Shown: positions 54,937-63,966 of the stretch, piece after piece
Layout of the letters: every line of letters begins with the position of its first letter
How positions within the stretch are numbered: position 1 is the first letter of the stretch
Assembly: GCF_018271975.1 (NCBI RefSeq)
Contig: NZ_JAGUCN010000002.1
Coordinates: forward strand, 1-64,000
Direction of reading: 5' to 3'
DNA length: 64,000 bases
Source of the DNA: Carboxylicivirga mesophila
Lineage (GTDB): Bacteria > Bacteroidota > Bacteroidia > Bacteroidales > Marinilabiliaceae
Made by a program: the position numbers and the translations under genes
The notes under the pieces: generated by a model
What the model was told of the DNA's origin: nothing
The model's input: only the letters and a program-made list of their open reading frames with translations
Database searches by the model: none

Positions 54937-55550
54937 ATGGCACGATACAATAACATTAACGAGGGGGCATCTGGTAGAATTGGGAATGTGGTGACCTACC
55001 AGATGTATGGGAAAAGTTACATGCGTTCTTTGCTTGCACATTATAGGGATCGAAACTCAGCTAAGCAATTGGCTCAGTGCCAAAAAATGCAGTTGGTGAA
55101 TAGTTTTTAGGACCTTATAAAGATGTGTTGCGTATCACTTTTCAAAAAGAGGCGCTGGGGCGTTCGGCGTATATGGCTGCTAAGTCCTTTAATATGTTGA
55201 AGGCTATTGGTGGCGAATACCCAGAACAGTACATGGACTATTCAAAAGCCCTGGTGAGTATAGGTTCTGTACCCTTGCCATCAGAAGCAAGTGTTGAACA
55301 AACAGATTTAGGACTGTCATTGCAATGGAAAGACGATGGACAGGAGAACTCGTTAGATACTTTGTTTGTTATAGCCAATGTTCGTGGACAATATGTGGCG
55401 GAGTATAAGCATTCGGAGGCAGAAAGAAAAGATTAGTCCAATTTGTGGAAGCTGGACTGTAGTGGTGATGAAAAGTATGATGTATGGCTGGTGTTTCGGG
55501 ATTATAAAGAGCGGGGTTTTAGTAATAGTCTGTGGCTGGGGTTGGTTTAA
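54937..55550 (+). pseudogene. DUF6266 family protein, frameshifted
   Basis: The start (MARYNNINEGASGRIGNVV then TYQMYGKSYMRS) is the DUF6266 N-terminal pattern. The frame breaks at a T5 tract (55104-55108): one more T would join SF to LGPYKDVLRITF and continue in the frame of 55125-55433. A TAG at 55434 then interrupts; reading on in the same frame gives SNLWKLDCSGDEKYDVWLVFRDYKERGFSNSLWLGLV and a TAA at 55548. So the intact gene would have coded for about 205 residues. DUF6266 proteins are common small Bacteroidota proteins of unknown role. With two lesions it is most likely dead. Confidence 0.8.
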
Positions 55551-56299
55551 GAGGTGAGTATTGAGTAGTGAGCGATGAGTTTTTCACGCAAAGCCGCAAA
55601 GTGTTTTATTCACGCAAAGGTCGCAAAGAGAAAAAAATGAAAAGTCATTTAATAATCCTAGCGTACTTGGCTACAATATAGAGTGTTTAGCTTGTCCTTA
55701 AAAAAGTATTTTTGAACGATATTCAATCTTCCGCAGAAAACAATCTGTGTTCATCTGAGTTAATCTGTGGACAAGAAAAAGAGCGATGAGATTGTTACAC
55801 GCAAAGTCGCAAAGAATTTTTTATGCAGAGCAGGCAAAGAAAAGAAGTCAAATAACAATCCAATAATATTCCTGTGAAAGCTTTTTTTACAGGAGAGCGA
55901 CTGGGTATTATTACCTTTTCCAAAGGAAAATAATCTGTGAATTGGAAATCAGCGAAGCTAAAATCAGCGTCAATCTTTGATTAATAAATGAGTAGTATGA
56001 CGCAAAGGCTGCAAAGAACTTAAGAGTTGAAATAAAAAGCTTGGCGTACTTGGCGAATTCCTTAGCACTCTTCGCGAGAACGAGTTTTGCAGTAATTCAT
56101 ACTTTGATTTAGCACTAAGAGTTTTAAATTCTTCTTAATTTTCTGTGTTAAGTATTTTCATCAAACGAATCCTACCCTTTTGGAAATTACTTAATATAAG
56201 CCGATATTTGTGGACTAAATTTTAATAAACTGATTACTACATAAAAGTCCGGAGGTTAAATGTTATTTAAACCACGAGACGCTACCTAATGATTATTTT
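55551..56299. repeat. 749-base repeat-rich spacer with ACGCAAAG-N-CGCAAAG units
   Basis: Four copies of ACGCAAAGxxGCAAAG are visible: 55586-55601, 55612-55628, 55799-55814 and 56000-56016. Between them are ATCTGTG/AATCTGTGGACAAG pieces (55743-55775) like those around the GxxExxY gene at 35910, GAGCGATGAG twice (55570 and 55781), and AAATCAGCG-type words (55946-55968). No coding sequence is convincing. It is a decayed or composite repeat region between the pseudogene and gmd. Confidence 0.7.
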
Positions 56300-57415
56300 A
56301 TGTCAAAAGTTGCACTCATCACCGGTATCACCGGTCAGGACGGCGCTTACCTTGCCGAATTTTTATTGAAAAAAGGATACGAAGTACACGGTATCAAACG
56401 TCGTTCTTCTTTGTTTAATACCGATCGTATTGACCATTTGTATCAGGATCCGCACGTGGAGAACCGTAATCTGATTCTACATTATGGTGACTTAACAGAC
56501 TCCATGAACCTGACGCGTATTATTCAGGAGGTGCAGCCCGATGAGATTTATAACCTGGCAGCTATGAGCCATGTGAAGGTGAGTTTCGATACGCCTGAAT
56601 ATACAGCTAATGCTGATGGATTAGGAACGCTGCGTATATTGGAAGCGATTCGATTATTGGGCTTGACAGAGAAAACAAGAGTATATCAGGCGTCAACATC
56701 TGAACTATACGGTTTGGTGCAGGAAGTACCGCAAAAGGAAACCACTCCTTTCTATCCACGCTCTCCTTATGCTGTCGCCAAGATGTATGCCTACTGGATT
56801 ACCGTGAACTACCGTGAGGCTTATAACATGTATGCCTGTAATGGTATCCTGTTTAACCACGAAAGCCCCCTACGCGGTGAAACATTTGTTACCCGTAAGA
56901 TTACCCGAGCGGTATCAAAGATTGCCTTGGGTATGCAGGATTGCTTGTACCTTGGTAATATGGATGCCAAACGTGACTGGGGACATGCCAAGGATTACAT
57001 CAAGGCCATGTGGCTGATTTTGCAACAGGAGCAACCCGAAGATTACGTGATTGCAACAGGTGTGACAACCACTGTTCGCGATTTTGTGAAGATGGCCTTT
57101 GCAGAAGTAGGGATTGAATTGGAGTTCAAAGGTGAGAAGGAAGCCGAAGTTGGGGTTATCAAGGCATGTTCTAACCCGGAGTATCAGGTAGCGATTGGTA
57201 CAGAAGTAGTAAAAGTAGATCCGGCTTATTACCGTCCAACAGAGGTGGAACTGTTAATTGGCGATCCAACCAAATCGAAAGAAAAACTGGGCTGGGAGCC
57301 GGAATACGACCTGGCTGGTTTAGTGAAAGATATGATGGAGTCGGATGTGAAGTTGATGAAGAAGGACCGCTATTTGAAAGATGGCGGGTATGAAGTGTTG
57401 AATTACTTTGAGTAA
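56300..57415 (+). CDS. gmd: GDP-mannose 4,6-dehydratase
   Basis: 371 residues, standard length. NADP-binding [19 protein letters not shown] at the N-terminus, the [15 protein letters not shown] loop, the [16 protein letters not shown] catalytic segment (S/T and E), YxxxK as Y-A-V-A-K ([12 protein letters not shown]), and [16 protein letters not shown]. It converts GDP-mannose to GDP-4-keto-6-deoxymannose in the cytosol; fcl downstream completes GDP-L-fucose. Base composition is back to that of the core genes, in contrast to the block before it. Confidence 0.97.
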   Translation: MSKVALITGITGQDGAYLAEFLLKKGYEVHGIKRRSSLFNTDRIDHLYQDPHVENRNLILHYGDLTDSMNLTRIIQEVQPDEIYNLAAMSHVKVSFDTPEYTANADGLGTLRILEAIRLLGLTEKTRVYQASTSELYGLVQEVPQKETTPFYPRSPYAVAKMYAYWITVNYREAYNMYACNGILFNHESPLRGETFVTRKITRAVSKIALGMQDCLYLGNMDAKRDWGHAKDYIKAMWLILQQEQPEDYVIATGVTTTVRDFVKMAFAEVGIELEFKGEKEAEVGVIKACSNPEYQVAIGTEVVKVDPAYYRPTEVELLIGDPTKSKEKLGWEPEYDLAGLVKDMMESDVKLMKKDRYLKDGGYEVLNYFE

Positions 57416-57916
57416 TTCACGCGAATTGGGCGAATGAAGATGCGAATTAGACGAATTGAGGATGACTGATATACTATATAAGGAAGAGAGCTATAAAGTT
57501 ATTGGTGCCTGTATGGCTGTTCATTCACAATTGGGACCTAGTTTTTTAGAGGCGGTGTATCAAGAAGCATTAGAAAAGGAATTTGCTTAACAGGAGATTC
57601 CTTTTGAGCGTCAAAAGAAGTTGACTATTTATTATGATGGGGAGCCATTGAGGAAGTATTATATTGCTGATTTTGTTTGTTATGATGCCGTTGTTATTGA
57701 GATTAAATCAACGAATAACTTTGCAAAGCATCAATATGAACAAACGGGCAATTACTTGCGAGCCATCAATCATAGGCTTGGATTATTGGTCAATTTTGGT
57801 ACCCCATCTTTAACTTACAAACGCATCATTAATTCCAATCATTCGCCTAGTTCTTAAGGTATTCGAGTAATTCGTATTTTAAATTCGCACAATTAGTAAT
57901 CATTCGTAAAATTCGC
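57416..57916. repeat. GCGAATT / AATTCGC inverted words around the broken GxxExxY gene
   Basis: To the left of the pseudogene (57416-57461) are GCGAATT, GGCGAATG, GCGAATT and ACGAATT; to the right (57858-57916) are ATTCGTA, AATTCGCAC, ATTCGTAA and AATTCGCATG. The words are reverse complements across the gene, giving a loose inverted-repeat frame. Confidence 0.55.
57462..57857 (+). pseudogene. GxxExxY family protein with in-frame stop
   Basis: The reading frame runs from ATG 57462 ([18 protein letters not shown] then [24 protein letters not shown]) to a TAA at 57588-57590, then continues in the same frame (QEIPFERQKKLTIYYDG through YIADFVCYDAVVIEIKS to YKRIINSNHSPSS) to 57857. The GxxExxY motif is [11 protein letters not shown], where the first G stands before P. 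One base (TAA to CAA) would restore a full 131-residue protein. A shorter product could start at ATG 57636 or TTG 57621 but would lack the motif. It separates gmd from fcl, which are usually adjacent. Confidence 0.85.
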
Positions 57917-59041
57917 ATGTATATGAAATATACAGATAAAATATACATAGCCGGTCACAAAGGCCTTGTCGGCTCTGCTCTATGGAAAACACTTCAAAAT
58001 AAGGGCTACACGAATCTGGTTGGACGCACAATAAGCGAGCTTAACCTGATGGATGCTGTAGCCGTTGATCAATTCTTCGCAACAGAAAAGCCGGAGTATG
58101 TGATACTGGCAGCGGCTAAAGTAGGGGGTATTGTGGCCAATAATACCTATCGTGGCCAATTTATATACGAGAACCTGATGATTCAGAATAACGTGATTCA
58201 TTCAGCTCATATGCATGGAGTGAAGAAATTATTGTTCTTAGGTTCTACATGTATCTACCCCAAAGAGGCACCGCAGCCAATGCCTGAAAACTGTTTATTG
58301 ACCTCTCCATTGGAGTACACCAATGAGCCCTATGCGATTGCCAAGATTGCTGGGATAAAGATGTGTGAATCTTACAACCTGCAGTATGGCACCAACTTTA
58401 TTTCGGTGATGCCAACCAATCTGTACGGGCCAAATGACAATTTCGATTTAGAGAAGTCACATGTGTTGCCCGCTCTGGTTCGTAAAAATCATTTGGGTAA
58501 GTGTCTGCAGAATAATGATTGGACAGCATTGTGTGCAGACCTGGATAAAAATCCCATCGAAGGTATCAATGGGAGTCATTCGGAAGACGAAATACTTAAT
58601 AAGCTTGATAAATACGGTATTCGTTTAATTAGCGATAATTCGGGTCATTCGCGCGTTTCTATAGAAATATGGGGTACAGGTAAGCCAATGAGAGAATTCC
58701 TTTGGTCGGAGGAGATGGCTGCTGCCTGTGTATATGTGATGGAAAATGTGGACTTCAAGGATACCTATGATTCAACAGACAAAGAAGTGCGTAATACACA
58801 TATCAATATTGGTACTGGAAAAGAAATTTCAATAAAAGATCTGGCTGAAACAATCAAAGCAAAAGTTGGTTTTGAAGGTGACTTGGTTTTTAATGCCGAT
58901 AAACCGGATGGCACGATGCGTAAATTAACCGATCCGACTAAAATTCATGAGCTGGGATGGCATCACCGGATTGATATTGAAGAGGGTATTGAGAAGATGT
59001 ATGAGTGGTATAAAAAAATAGAAATGAGAGAAGAGAAGTGA
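57917..59041 (+). CDS. fcl: GDP-L-fucose synthase
   Basis: 374 residues (second ATG at 57923). SDR fold: IYIAGHKGLVGSALWKTL, AAAKVGGIVANNTYRGQF, LFLGSTCIYPKEAPQPM, and the catalytic Y-x-x-x-K as YAIAK (YTNEPYAIAKIAG). About 50 residues more than the 320-residue enterobacterial enzyme come from an insertion near 195-245 (NNDWTALCADLDKNPIEG and on), common in Bacteroidota. It epimerises and reduces the Gmd product to GDP-L-fucose. Confidence 0.96.
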   Translation: MYMKYTDKIYIAGHKGLVGSALWKTLQNKGYTNLVGRTISELNLMDAVAVDQFFATEKPEYVILAAAKVGGIVANNTYRGQFIYENLMIQNNVIHSAHMHGVKKLLFLGSTCIYPKEAPQPMPENCLLTSPLEYTNEPYAIAKIAGIKMCESYNLQYGTNFISVMPTNLYGPNDNFDLEKSHVLPALVRKNHLGKCLQNNDWTALCADLDKNPIEGINGSHSEDEILNKLDKYGIRLISDNSGHSRVSIEIWGTGKPMREFLWSEEMAAACVYVMENVDFKDTYDSTDKEVRNTHINIGTGKEISIKDLAETIKAKVGFEGDLVFNADKPDGTMRKLTDPTKIHELGWHHRIDIEEGIEKMYEWYKKIEMREEK

Positions 59042-59098
59042 GTGGTGAGAATGTCTCATCTCTCTCTCCTCAGTTCTCATCTCTAACCTTTTGAAATT

Positions 59099-60145
59099 AT
59101 GAATAACAACTATCTAATCATCATGGCCGGCGGCATTGGTTCGCGCTTCTGGCCGATGAGTACCCCGGAAACACCCAAGCAATTCCTGGATATTTTGGGA
59201 ACGGGGCAAACGATGATTCAGCAAACCATTAAGCGATTGCAAGGCATTGTGCCTATTGAAAATGTGTTTATAGTGACCAGTAAGAACTATAAGAGCATTA
59301 TTAATGAGCAATTGCCTGAAGTGAAAGATGAGCAGATTTTGCTGGAGCCATGCATGCGTAATACAGCACCTTGCATTGCCTATGCTACCTATAAGATTTA
59401 TAAAAGAAATCCGCAGGCAAATATTGTTGTGGCACCGTCGGATCATCTCATCACAGATGAGACCGAGTTCAGACGAGTGGTCAATAAAGGTTTGGAGTTT
59501 GTGACCTCAAACGATGTATTGCTCACGCTTGGCATTGCACCACATCGCCCTGAGACAGGCTATGGTTATATTCACGCTATACCTGGCAATGATACTTTCC
59601 GTAAAGTAGAAGCTTTTAAGGAGAAACCCAACAGAGAAAAGGCCGAGGAATATCTGGCAGAAGGCAATTATTTTTGGAATGCGGGTATTTTTCTTTGGTC
59701 AGCTGCTTCTATTATGAAGGCCTTTCAGCAACATTTACCAGCAGTAGCCGGTATTTTTAAAGCTGGAACAGACAAATATTTCACAGCAGGGGAGCAAACT
59801 TTTATTGATGAAGAGTTTCCAAAGTGTGAGAATATTTCCATCGACTATGGCATCATGGAGCATGCTGACAATATTTATGTATTACCTGCCGATTTTGGCT
59901 GGTCTGACTTAGGAACCTGGGGCAGTTTATGGGAGAAAAGAACCCGCGATGAGAAAGGTAATAGTGTAGTTGGTTCAGAGGTGCAGTTATACGATTGTAC
60001 AAATAATATTGTAACCGTGGCGGATAACCGTAAAGTGGTGCTTCAGGGCCTGGATGACTACATTGTTACAGAAGCCAATGGCGTATTTATGGTGTGTAAA
60101 AAGTCTGAAGAGCAACGTATAAAGGAGTTTCAGAAGAACTGTTAG
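59099..60145 (+). CDS. manC: mannose-1-phosphate guanylyltransferase
   Basis: 348 residues, the single-domain form without a phosphomannose isomerase part. Pyrophosphorylase signature AGGIGSRFWPMSTPETPKQFLD, then LEPCMRNTAPCIAYATY, VVAPSDHLI, FKEKPNREKA, NYFWNAGIFLW and DYGIMEHADNIYVLPADFGWSDLGTWGSL. It makes GDP-mannose, the substrate of Gmd and a donor for mannosyltransferases. The 57-base gap after fcl has GAGTGGTGAGA and TCTCATCTCT stretches that could pair. A strong terminator ends the gene and, with it, the locus. Confidence 0.96.
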   Translation: MNNNYLIIMAGGIGSRFWPMSTPETPKQFLDILGTGQTMIQQTIKRLQGIVPIENVFIVTSKNYKSIINEQLPEVKDEQILLEPCMRNTAPCIAYATYKIYKRNPQANIVVAPSDHLITDETEFRRVVNKGLEFVTSNDVLLTLGIAPHRPETGYGYIHAIPGNDTFRKVEAFKEKPNREKAEEYLAEGNYFWNAGIFLWSAASIMKAFQQHLPAVAGIFKAGTDKYFTAGEQTFIDEEFPKCENISIDYGIMEHADNIYVLPADFGWSDLGTWGSLWEKRTRDEKGNSVVGSEVQLYDCTNNIVTVADNRKVVLQGLDDYIVTEANGVFMVCKKSEEQRIKEFQKNC

Positions 60146-60163
60146 AAAAGATAATTTATATCA

Positions 60164-60194
60164 CAAAAGCTCACTATTCAATGGTGAGCTTTTG
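60164..60194. terminator. bidirectional terminator at the end of the polysaccharide locus
   Basis: CAAAAGCTCAC (60164-60174) and GTGAGCTTTTG (60184-60194) make a perfect 11-bp stem with A and T runs on its outside. It serves manC and the convergent minus-strand GT4 gene. Confidence 0.85.
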
Positions 60195-60198
60195 TTGT

Positions 60199-61251
60199 TT
60201 ACAGGCGATTGAAAAGTGCGTTGATGTTTTGTTCGAACACATCATAAGCAAACTTTGCTTGGATAAGGTCAAAGGCGCTTTTGCCAACTTGATCAATGTT
60301 GTTTTTGTTTTCGATAAGTTTCGTGAGTTTCTGTGCAATGGCCTCACTGGTGCGTTCAACCAAATAACCTGTTTCGTTCTCTTTGATGATTTCCTTAATG
60401 CCACCGGTATCGGTTGACAGCACCGGAATGCCCAGGGTCATGGCTTCCAGGATGCTGTTGGATATACCCTCGCGCTCAGATAAAAGTATAAATAGGTCAG
60501 CATCCTTCATCAGTAATGTCGGGGTATCTACAAATCCATAAAAACGAATTTTGTTGTCAAGCTGAAGGCTGGTTGATTGCTGTTCGAATTCTTCTTTATT
60601 GCGCCCTTCGCCAATAATGCGCACCTCTACCTGTTGTTTTAGTTCATCATCCAGTAGGTTGATTGCCTCAATAAGCAGGCCGTAGCCCTTTTGTCTGGTA
60701 ATCCGCCCGCTGCTGACAATAATAAATTTAGCATGTTGTTGCTTCTCGGGCAGAGGACTGTCAGAATAAAATCCGGGAATACCATTATAAATGGCATGTA
60801 TCGGGTGTTGATTAAACACGGAGTTTTTACTGAGTTCTTCTTTTAAGTAACCGGCATTTACTATTACACCATCGTTCAGCGTGCGGTAGTTCAATTTATG
60901 CCAGAAAGGAATATTCATTCTTCGGCTAACACCCAGGCGAATAATGTGTTTAATACCCAATTGTCTGGCTATGATGCCACACATAAAGTATTCCTTTTTT
61001 TTGGTGCTTACCACCACATCAATCTGGTTTTGAGTGATAAAACGCTTTAATGCATTAAAGGTGTACCAATCAAAATAGGAGCGAAAAGGAAGTGTTAAGG
61101 CCTTTTCCTGTGGGTCAAATTTAGTTAGCAGCTTTGAGCTTTTTCCAACAAAAAAGAGGCGATGGTTCTTAGATAATGCTTTCATGGCCATCGCTGTCCA
61201 TTTTTCGTTACCACCCCACGCTTTGGCCGAGCACACAAACAGGATATTCAT
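60199..61251 (-). CDS. glycosyltransferase family 4 protein
   Basis: 350 residues, GT-B. N-terminal MNILFVCSAKAWGGNEKW, the usual glycine-rich acceptor-domain loop; C-terminal domain with IIVSSGRITRQKGYGLLIEAI and SEREGISNSILEAMTLGIPVLSTDTGGIKEII, which has the E-x7-E donor-site pair. Base composition is that of core genes. It is the last of four minus-strand genes (PagL-like, DUF2807, GT2, GT4) with gaps of -4, 12 and 2 bases, so probably one operon. Role in LPS core or another envelope glycan is likely but not shown. Confidence 0.92.
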   Translation of the reverse strand: MNILFVCSAKAWGGNEKWTAMAMKALSKNHRLFFVGKSSKLLTKFDPQEKALTLPFRSYFDWYTFNALKRFITQNQIDVVVSTKKKEYFMCGIIARQLGIKHIIRLGVSRRMNIPFWHKLNYRTLNDGVIVNAGYLKEELSKNSVFNQHPIHAIYNGIPGFYSDSPLPEKQQHAKFIIVSSGRITRQKGYGLLIEAINLLDDELKQQVEVRIIGEGRNKEEFEQQSTSLQLDNKIRFYGFVDTPTLLMKDADLFILLSEREGISNSILEAMTLGIPVLSTDTGGIKEIIKENETGYLVERTSEAIAQKLTKLIENKNNIDQVGKSAFDLIQAKFAYDVFEQNINALFNRL

Positions 61252-61253
61252 GC

Positions 61254-62024
61254 TTATTGATTTAAACCTTTAAGGGCTTCTATTCGACGTGCCTTGATAG
61301 TTTTGGCATACCACCGTTGATTATCACCATAGTTATTGCGTAATCCCTCATCGCCATGGTAAAGGTGGTGAGCAATGGCGTAAAACTTCAGATTATAGGC
61401 TTTGATGCCTGCATGAATCAGGCGTATGGCAAATTCCTTATCATCTGGCCCTTTGCCCGTCATACTTTCTTCATATCCATTGACTTTATAGGCATCGTCT
61501 CGCCAGTAGGCCATATTACAGCCTCTTACACCCTTTACTTTCTTATCATCATACAGCAGATACTGGTGCATAATGGCTACTGCCTTACTTCTGAAGCTGG
61601 AAAGATGGTCATACTTGAGTTCCTGACAAAATTGGTCCGTAGCCAGTGCTGATATATCTGTTCGGCGTCCAATGACCAATCGGTTGGCCTTGGCAAAAGA
61701 CAGATGATCTTTCACAAAATGCCTGTCGCAGATAATGTCACCGTCTATCTGAATAATATATGGATGTGAAGCTAGTGCTATGGCTTTATTTCGAATGGCA
61801 TTGATACGGTAGCCTTTGTCTTCTTGCCAAACGTGTATCAATGGACATGGAAAGTCTGCCTTAAACTGGTTAATGATAGCTTTGGTGGCTTCACCAGAGC
61901 CATCATCGGCCACAATGACTTCATCCGGAAGGTGCGACTGAGCAGCTATGCTTTGCAGACATAGTGATAGTGCTTCAGTCCAGTTATAGGTGGTTAAGAA
62001 TAAGCTTACTTTAGGGGCGTTCAT
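61254..62024 (-). CDS. glycosyltransferase family 2 protein
   Basis: 256 residues, GT-A fold. VSLFLTTYNWTEALSLCLQSI then DEVIVADDGSGEATK at the start; the D-x-D motif region reads QIDGDIICDRHFV (IDGDI). The C-terminal part has RGCNMAYWRDDAYKVNGYEESMTGKGPDDKEFAIRL, the pattern of the Glyco_transf_7C (galactosyltransferase-like) domain often fused in this family. It acts at the cytosolic face of the inner membrane. Two bases separate it from the GT4 gene downstream. Confidence 0.92.
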   Translation of the reverse strand: MNAPKVSLFLTTYNWTEALSLCLQSIAAQSHLPDEVIVADDGSGEATKAIINQFKADFPCPLIHVWQEDKGYRINAIRNKAIALASHPYIIQIDGDIICDRHFVKDHLSFAKANRLVIGRRTDISALATDQFCQELKYDHLSSFRSKAVAIMHQYLLYDDKKVKGVRGCNMAYWRDDAYKVNGYEESMTGKGPDDKEFAIRLIHAGIKAYNLKFYAIAHHLYHGDEGLRNNYGDNQRWYAKTIKARRIEALKGLNQ

Positions 62025-62036
62025 ATGATGAATCTT

Positions 62037-62792
62037 TTAATCAATTTTTATTACGTTACCCGTGTTTTGCAGATAACTGACCTTTATACGTTCGTGCTCA
62101 ATAGCTGGCTGACCTTTGTAATAGGTGTTACCCGACGAATAGGTATATACCTGCAGGCTGGTCACCGGAAATACTTTGCAGCTGCCAATTGATTTATGTA
62201 TGACCTTAACGGTGTTGCTTCTCAGTTCAGAAGCATCGATGTTAACGCTTCCTTCCAGGGTAAATGAGCTATTGGCACTGTTGCCGCCAATGTAATAGTT
62301 GCCAATATTATTATTGCCATAAACATTAAGTGTAACACTTTGGCAGTCCAGATTGAGTGAGATTTCAGCAAATTTGGCACCACCATTCACAATCATGGCA
62401 AATTGATCAGCTTTTATAGTTTCAGGCGCTTCTATTTCAATAGCCATGTTGGCTGTTATCTTATTAAGATGCCTGGCCGAGATTCCAATTTCAATGAGTT
62501 TGCTCTTTTGCAAGAAGTTCTTTTTGTTATGCTCTATGGTTAGCGTACCATTGTTCGTTGACAGTTCAAGGTCGTCGAGTAAGCGATTGACGCCTTTAAT
62601 CAATACCTGGTTTGTTTCATTGTTGTGTAACACAATCCGGCAAGGTGCGTCAGCTACAATATGATGGATGGGGCCTATCATCTGTTCCTGCTGAGTAATG
62701 TCACCATCATCCATGAGGTTATGTATGTATTCACAGGCAGCAAACAGCAGGAGGGTAGTTAAGCTTAAGGCTATGTAAATCAATCTTCTCAT
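62037..62792 (-). CDS. DUF2807 (GIN domain) lipoprotein
   Basis: 251 residues. Type II signal peptide ending LLFAAC at about residue 20. The body is a head-GIN domain: VLIKGVNRLLDDLELSTNNGTLTIEH, then IEIGISARHLNKITANMAIEIEAPE and repeated NGGAKFAEISLNLDCQSVTLNVYGNNNIG, a beta-helix-like pattern with regularly spaced N and G. DUF2807 is described as a putative adhesin or secreted-protein head; no activity is proven. Its start overlaps the stop of the PagL-like gene by 4 bases, so the two are co-translated. Confidence 0.85.
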   Translation of the reverse strand: MRRLIYIALSLTTLLLFAACEYIHNLMDDGDITQQEQMIGPIHHIVADAPCRIVLHNNETNQVLIKGVNRLLDDLELSTNNGTLTIEHNKKNFLQKSKLIEIGISARHLNKITANMAIEIEAPETIKADQFAMIVNGGAKFAEISLNLDCQSVTLNVYGNNNIGNYYIGGNSANSSFTLEGSVNIDASELRSNTVKVIHKSIGSCKVFPVTSLQVYTYSSGNTYYKGQPAIEHERIKVSYLQNTGNVIKID

Positions 62793-63931
62793 GCTTTATT
62801 CTTCTTGTTGTAGCGGAAGCTGTAACCCAGTCCAAATTCCAGAAATTCAGAACGAAAGAAGCTGGCTTTAACGCTAAAATTAGCAATTAAGTTTTTGGTA
62901 ACATAATGTCTGATGCCTAATCTTGGGTAAACTGGCTGAGGTGGTTTAATATTGGTGTGTAAATAAGTGCCTACATTCACAAATAACGTGGTTTTACCGA
63001 GGAAAACATTGTAGGAGGCAAATACGGCATTAAAGAGGTAATCTTGTGTGGAGAAAGTGACATCTTCACCGGCCTTCTCGTAGGCCTCCCAGCTGTAAGG
63101 AGCTGTTTCAGAGTAAAACTGGTCAAACCCCAGGCCTACTGCTCTTTTTTCATTGATATGCCACAGGTGATTGATGCTTAAACTGCCGTTCCAGTAGAGT
63201 TGCTGATTATACGGGGTACTCTGGCTTCTCCCTATGCTTCCTACAATCAATACTTCGCGTTTGTTACTTGGTGGTGCAACTTCTTTTGGCAATACAGGTG
63301 TTAGTGCATCGTTAAAGTGGTACTTGGCACCAAGGCTGGCCGTGAGGGTGTTGACACCATGGTTGGGTTTGCGGTAGGCGCCATTGGATAAATGAGTTAA
63401 TGAGGCACTGGCAGAAAGCGAAAAATTCTTGTGGATACGGTAATCCATAAGCAATGCCAGGCCGATATAGACATTCAGGTGTGAACTGAAAACGGTATTA
63501 TAAGTGTTGGTCTCAATATCAAAAGGTTTAGTGGCATAGCCCAGGCCCATAGATACTTTATTCTGGACAGAAAGTTTAGGGTTGCGATAGATGTTATAGT
63601 TGATATACGGGAAAAGGGCATAACCAGTCCCATAAATATCTTTATTGCCAAAAGTGCCATGATAAAAACCAAGTCCTATTTCAGGGTAATTAAAGTAACT
63701 TTGCCAACTCTGGGGTGTAAAGAGGGAGCGTCCATAGGTGATTTCAATGCCTCCCGAAAAATCATCAATAAAGTACATCATATTGACATGGTGAGGCACC
63801 ACAATGCCTCCATGCAGCCTCGTGGTAAGATACGTGTGCTTCTGAAGTTTGTTGTCTATGTTACCAGAGGCTTGACCATTTGATGTGACTATATGGGTAA
63901 ATAAAATAGTGATTAATAGCAGGCTTCTCAA
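62789..63931 (-). CDS. PagL-like acyloxyacyl hydrolase / lipid A 3-O-deacylase family protein
   Basis: 380 residues with a signal peptide (1-20, TSNGQ end). The N-terminal half (about 30-210) is PagL-like: TRLHGGIVVPHHVNM, YPEIGLGFYHGTFGN and the catalytic-type SASLTHLSNGAY with H180 and S182, as in the PagL His-Ser dyad. The C-terminal half (about 225-375) looks like a second set of outer-membrane strands (YNVFLGKTTLFVNVGTYLHTN, VSVKASFFRSEFLEFGLGYSFRY-type end). Pfam members remove a 3-O acyl chain from lipid A in the outer membrane. The size, about twice PagL, is normal for Bacteroidota members. First gene of the envelope operon. Confidence 0.85.
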   Translation of the reverse strand: MRSLLLITILFTHIVTSNGQASGNIDNKLQKHTYLTTRLHGGIVVPHHVNMMYFIDDFSGGIEITYGRSLFTPQSWQSYFNYPEIGLGFYHGTFGNKDIYGTGYALFPYINYNIYRNPKLSVQNKVSMGLGYATKPFDIETNTYNTVFSSHLNVYIGLALLMDYRIHKNFSLSASASLTHLSNGAYRKPNHGVNTLTASLGAKYHFNDALTPVLPKEVAPPSNKREVLIVGSIGRSQSTPYNQQLYWNGSLSINHLWHINEKRAVGLGFDQFYSETAPYSWEAYEKAGEDVTFSTQDYLFNAVFASYNVFLGKTTLFVNVGTYLHTNIKPPQPVYPRLGIRHYVTKNLIANFSVKASFFRSEFLEFGLGYSFRYNKKNKA

Positions 63932-63958
63932 TGTTCTGATTTGTTAATTATTGAGCAG

Positions 63959-63966
63959 CGAAGATA
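63959..63966 (-). promoter_or_regulatory. candidate -7 element of the PagL-like operon
   Basis: Minus-strand TATCTTCG, one mismatch from TAnnTTTG, 28 bases before the start codon. The -33 region is near the window end and shows no clear TTTG. Confidence 0.3.

Noticed and set aside
55125-55436. The 103-codon frame as an intact gene.
   Set aside because: It is the middle part of a DUF6266 protein whose start is in another frame (54937) and whose end lies after a stop codon.
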